Assembly: GCA_019323575.1 (NCBI GenBank)
Contig: JAHWHB010000050.1
Coordinates: 1-14,573 of the forward strand
Source: Candidatus Woesearchaeota archaeon
GTDB taxonomy: Archaea; Nanobdellota; Nanobdellia; Woesearchaeales; ARS49
Direction of reading: 5' to 3'
Length of the DNA: 14,573 nucleotides
The notes beneath the pieces were generated by a model that saw only the letters and a list, made by a program, of their open reading frames with translations, was not told the origin of the DNA and made no database searches. Shown in pieces: positions 12,656 through 14,573 of the stretch; within the stretch, counting starts at the first letter, position 1, and each line of letters starts with the position of its first letter. The position numbers and the translations under genes were made by a program.

Positions 12656-13588
12656 TTATGAAGTAGGACGAATCTCAACAGGCATGTAAATACTCTGCCT
12701 ATAACCATACTTCAAAATGACATTCAAAGGAGACAAATAAGCACTCTGAGCACGCATGCTAGCAACATCAAACTCACAAAACAACGAAGCACTGCCACCA
12801 GTCAAACGCAAAGAACCCCTACTATCAAGAGGCTTACAACTTGCCTTCAAACTTGTGCCGGCAATCATAACCTCATCAACACGCACAAAATCAACCTCAT
12901 TAAAGCCCAAACCAGGGTCACTATAAGGACTGCACTTTGAAAGATACTCAGAATCAGGCAGGAAAACATCCCCGCCGCCAACATTCTGAAGATGAATCCT
13001 AAAACGAGTCTTAGTGGGAGACGGCTCAACCTCAACAGAAGTCACAGCAATAGGCGCGCCCTGAGAGCCAAGAGAGACAGTACCAGGAGTGCAAACCTTA
13101 GGCGCACTAGCAGGCGCAAAAGGATTAGGATCAATACAGACCTGAGCACTAGCAACAGTCTCATACCTGTAACAAGCAGTAGCCAAAATAGTCGGCTGGT
13201 ACTTATCAATACGATAAGAAGAAAGCTTGGCAATAGTGCCAGAAAAACTTACAGTATTAAAACCACCCTTAGGAATAAAAGGACCCCTGCCCTCCAAATC
13301 AGGAACAGGCTGGCGGTCTGCGGACATAGTAATAATTCTAGGATCAAAACCAGACAGGAAGATATCACCATCACCCCTGCCCACATTAGTAGTGCCCCTG
13401 TTCTCAACCATGAGCATAACATTAAACGGCTCACTATCAAGCAAACGAGGAGGGGGAAGGTTAGGGACAAAACTCATATACAAACCCTCAGTACCATAAC
13501 GAAAATCAACAGGCTCAGCAGCCTCTTTCTGAACTGGCGCACAAGCAACAATAACAGCTAAAAACAACAATAACACACTCTTTTTCAT
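12656..13588 (-). CDS. Secreted lipoprotein, six-cysteine paralog B
   Basis: A 310-residue paralog of its two neighbours. The signal peptide MKKSVLLLFLAVIVAC ends at Cys16, the likely lipidated residue. The N-terminal beta motif is GTEGLYMSF, the first CARDB-like strand pair is PFNVMLMVENRGTT (54-67), and the second is FRIHLQNVGGGDVF (196-209). The six shared cysteines are at 139, 151, 166, 219, 251 and 271; the first two sit in ACYRYETVASAQVC, with 11 residues between them, as in both paralogs. The protein closes with the strand pattern VILKYGYRQSIYMPV. ATG 13588 is chosen because the TATA box at 13611-13618 places transcription start there; an in-frame ATG at 13597 and GTG at 13606 are less likely. 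Function unknown. Confidence 0.8.
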   Translation of the reverse strand: MKKSVLLLFLAVIVACAPVQKEAAEPVDFRYGTEGLYMSFVPNLPPPRLLDSEPFNVMLMVENRGTTNVGRGDGDIFLSGFDPRIITMSADRQPVPDLEGRGPFIPKGGFNTVSFSGTIAKLSSYRIDKYQPTILATACYRYETVASAQVCIDPNPFAPASAPKVCTPGTVSLGSQGAPIAVTSVEVEPSPTKTRFRIHLQNVGGGDVFLPDSEYLSKCSPYSDPGLGFNEVDFVRVDEVMIAGTSLKASCKPLDSRGSLRLTGGSASLFCEFDVASMRAQSAYLSPLNVILKYGYRQSIYMPVEIRPTS

Positions 13589-13610
13589 ACACACCATTCC
13601 AATCACTTCC

Positions 13611-13618
13611 TTATAAAT
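13611..13618 (-). promoter_or_regulatory. TATA box for lipoprotein paralog B
   Basis: Reads ATTTATAA on the minus strand, centred 26-27 bases before ATG 13588, in the 40-base gap after paralog C. It predicts a separate leaderless transcript for B and A. Confidence 0.6.
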
Positions 13619-13628
13619 ACTTTTTGGT

Positions 13629-14567
13629 TTAACGAGTGCAAGCAGTCTGGCCAGCCAACCTAGTCACACTGACAGGCAACAAAGCACTGCTCACATAACC
13701 ATAATCAATCTCAACACTCAAAACAGTACTATAAGTACCCGAGTTCATACCAATAAGCTCGGGGAACTTACAAATAACACGAGACTCCTTATCAGCCTCA
13801 AGACGTACAAGCTCGTCAGGACAATCAAGCACAAGATCCTTAACCTTCACATTCACACTAACCTTGCTCAACAACTCCCCTATCTTAATTTTCTCAGCAG
13901 TACAAGCAAGTTTTGCACCCTCTTTAGAAACAACACTACCAGAGCCCAAGTGCTGAATGAAAACAGCAAAAGCAGGACGCACCTGCTCTTCTTCAGGAAC
14001 CATCAGAGTCTCAACACGAGTAACAGCAACAGGGGCGCCCTGACCGCCAGAAAGCGCAACAGGCTCAATGCGGCAGGGCTTATTCGGATTCAAGTTCATA
14101 ATATCAGGGTCAACACAAACCTGAACAGTACCAAAAGTCTTATACGTATAACAAGCCAAGAAAATCAAAGGAGAAACATAAGACTCCAACTGAGAAGGCA
14201 AACCCTTATTCTTAATCCTAAACTCCTTCAACATAAAATCGCCCTGAGGATTAAAATAAGACTTACCATCCAAAGAAAAATCACCTTTACTCGAACCAAC
14301 AGCCTCAAAATACTGATCCTCAAAAATAAAAGTAAAAGAACCATCATCAATATTATACGCGCCAGAATTACGCATGTCAACCATAACATTAGCCTGCTGG
14401 CACATCAAAACATCACTAATAGAATTAGGATTAAACGAAACATCCAAAGCAGAAGTGCCGGTCATAATCTCCTGAACAACAGGACCCTTTGCTGTCTTCT
14501 GAAAAGGCAATTGAGAAGGAATCTGACAAGAAACCAGAAATAACAACAACAAAACAAGCTTTCTCAT
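13629..14567 (-). CDS. Secreted lipoprotein, six-cysteine paralog C
   Basis: A 312-residue paralog, the first of three in transcription order. The short signal peptide MRKLVLLLLFLVSC ends at Cys14. The matching N-terminal motif is GTSALDVSF, the first beta unit contains ANVMVDMRNSGAYNI (59-73), and the second contains FAVFIQHLGSGSVV (200-213). The shared cysteines are 139, 151, 165, 222, 249 and 266, again with 11 residues between the first two (ACYTYKTFGTVQVC). It has two extra cysteines, Cys56 and the near-terminal Cys310, which could form a fourth disulfide. GAPVAVTRVE and the closing IDYGYVSSALLPVSV match paralog B closely. The ATG is only six bases from the window edge, so its promoter is not visible. 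Function unknown. Confidence 0.8.
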   Translation of the reverse strand: MRKLVLLLLFLVSCQIPSQLPFQKTAKGPVVQEIMTGTSALDVSFNPNSISDVLMCQQANVMVDMRNSGAYNIDDGSFTFIFEDQYFEAVGSSKGDFSLDGKSYFNPQGDFMLKEFRIKNKGLPSQLESYVSPLIFLACYTYKTFGTVQVCVDPDIMNLNPNKPCRIEPVALSGGQGAPVAVTRVETLMVPEEEQVRPAFAVFIQHLGSGSVVSKEGAKLACTAEKIKIGELLSKVSVNVKVKDLVLDCPDELVRLEADKESRVICKFPELIGMNSGTYSTVLSVEIDYGYVSSALLPVSVTRLAGQTACTR

Positions 14568-14573
14568 GTTGAA

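Overview
The window is archaeal chromosomal DNA. It encodes an archaeal histone, transcription factor TFE, Hjc resolvase, FEN1, an RFC small subunit, a PAN-type proteasome ATPase, an archaeal-type TyrRS, a one-gene-type tRNA-splicing endonuclease and a Trm5/TYW2-family methyltransferase. The DNA is AT-rich and genes are tightly packed, with several convergent overlaps and spacers of at most about 160 bases. Sense strands are A-rich and T-poor. A small-genome DPANN-type archaeon (Woesearchaeota/Pacearchaeota-like) is my best guess, but sequence alone does not prove the lineage. No CRISPR array, rRNA, tRNA or insertion sequence was seen.

Layout. (1) 1-772: a small single-pass membrane protein followed directly by a protein with a degenerate, truncated IF-2B-like fold. 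(2) 744-1677, minus: hjc then tfe, with hjc divergent from a histone gene (1817-2035). (3) 2069-3758: a lone nucleotidyltransferase converging on RNase Z. RNase Z is divergent from the tRNA-splicing endonuclease endA (3834-4355). (4) 4518-7176: a three-gene operon of a winged-helix plus nuclease-like protein, FEN1 and a Trm5/TYW2-like tRNA methyltransferase. It ends in a GC-rich hairpin or possible pseudoknot shared with the convergent operon. (5) 7239-9484, minus: tyrS then pan, two bases apart. (6) 9576-11697, plus: an orphan Cas4-like nuclease, a PRC-barrel protein and rfcS, each with its own promoter. (7) 11699-14567, minus: three tandem paralogous secreted lipoproteins sharing a six-cysteine pattern. 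These are the least ordinary genes here.

How the genes fit together. Most are information-processing genes: repair and replication (Hjc, FEN1, RFC, Cas4-like), chromatin and transcription (histone, TFE), tRNA maturation and charging (RNase Z, EndA, Trm5-like, TyrRS) and proteolysis (PAN). The lipoprotein cluster is a separate cell-surface module.

Expression signals are very regular. At least nine genes have a TATA box centred 26-29 bases before the ATG, which predicts leaderless mRNAs. A few (first gene, histone, PRC-barrel, and operon-internal FEN1 and PAN) instead have GGTG/GAGGT-type ribosome binding sites. This regularity also settles several start codons in favour of shorter products than the longest open frames.
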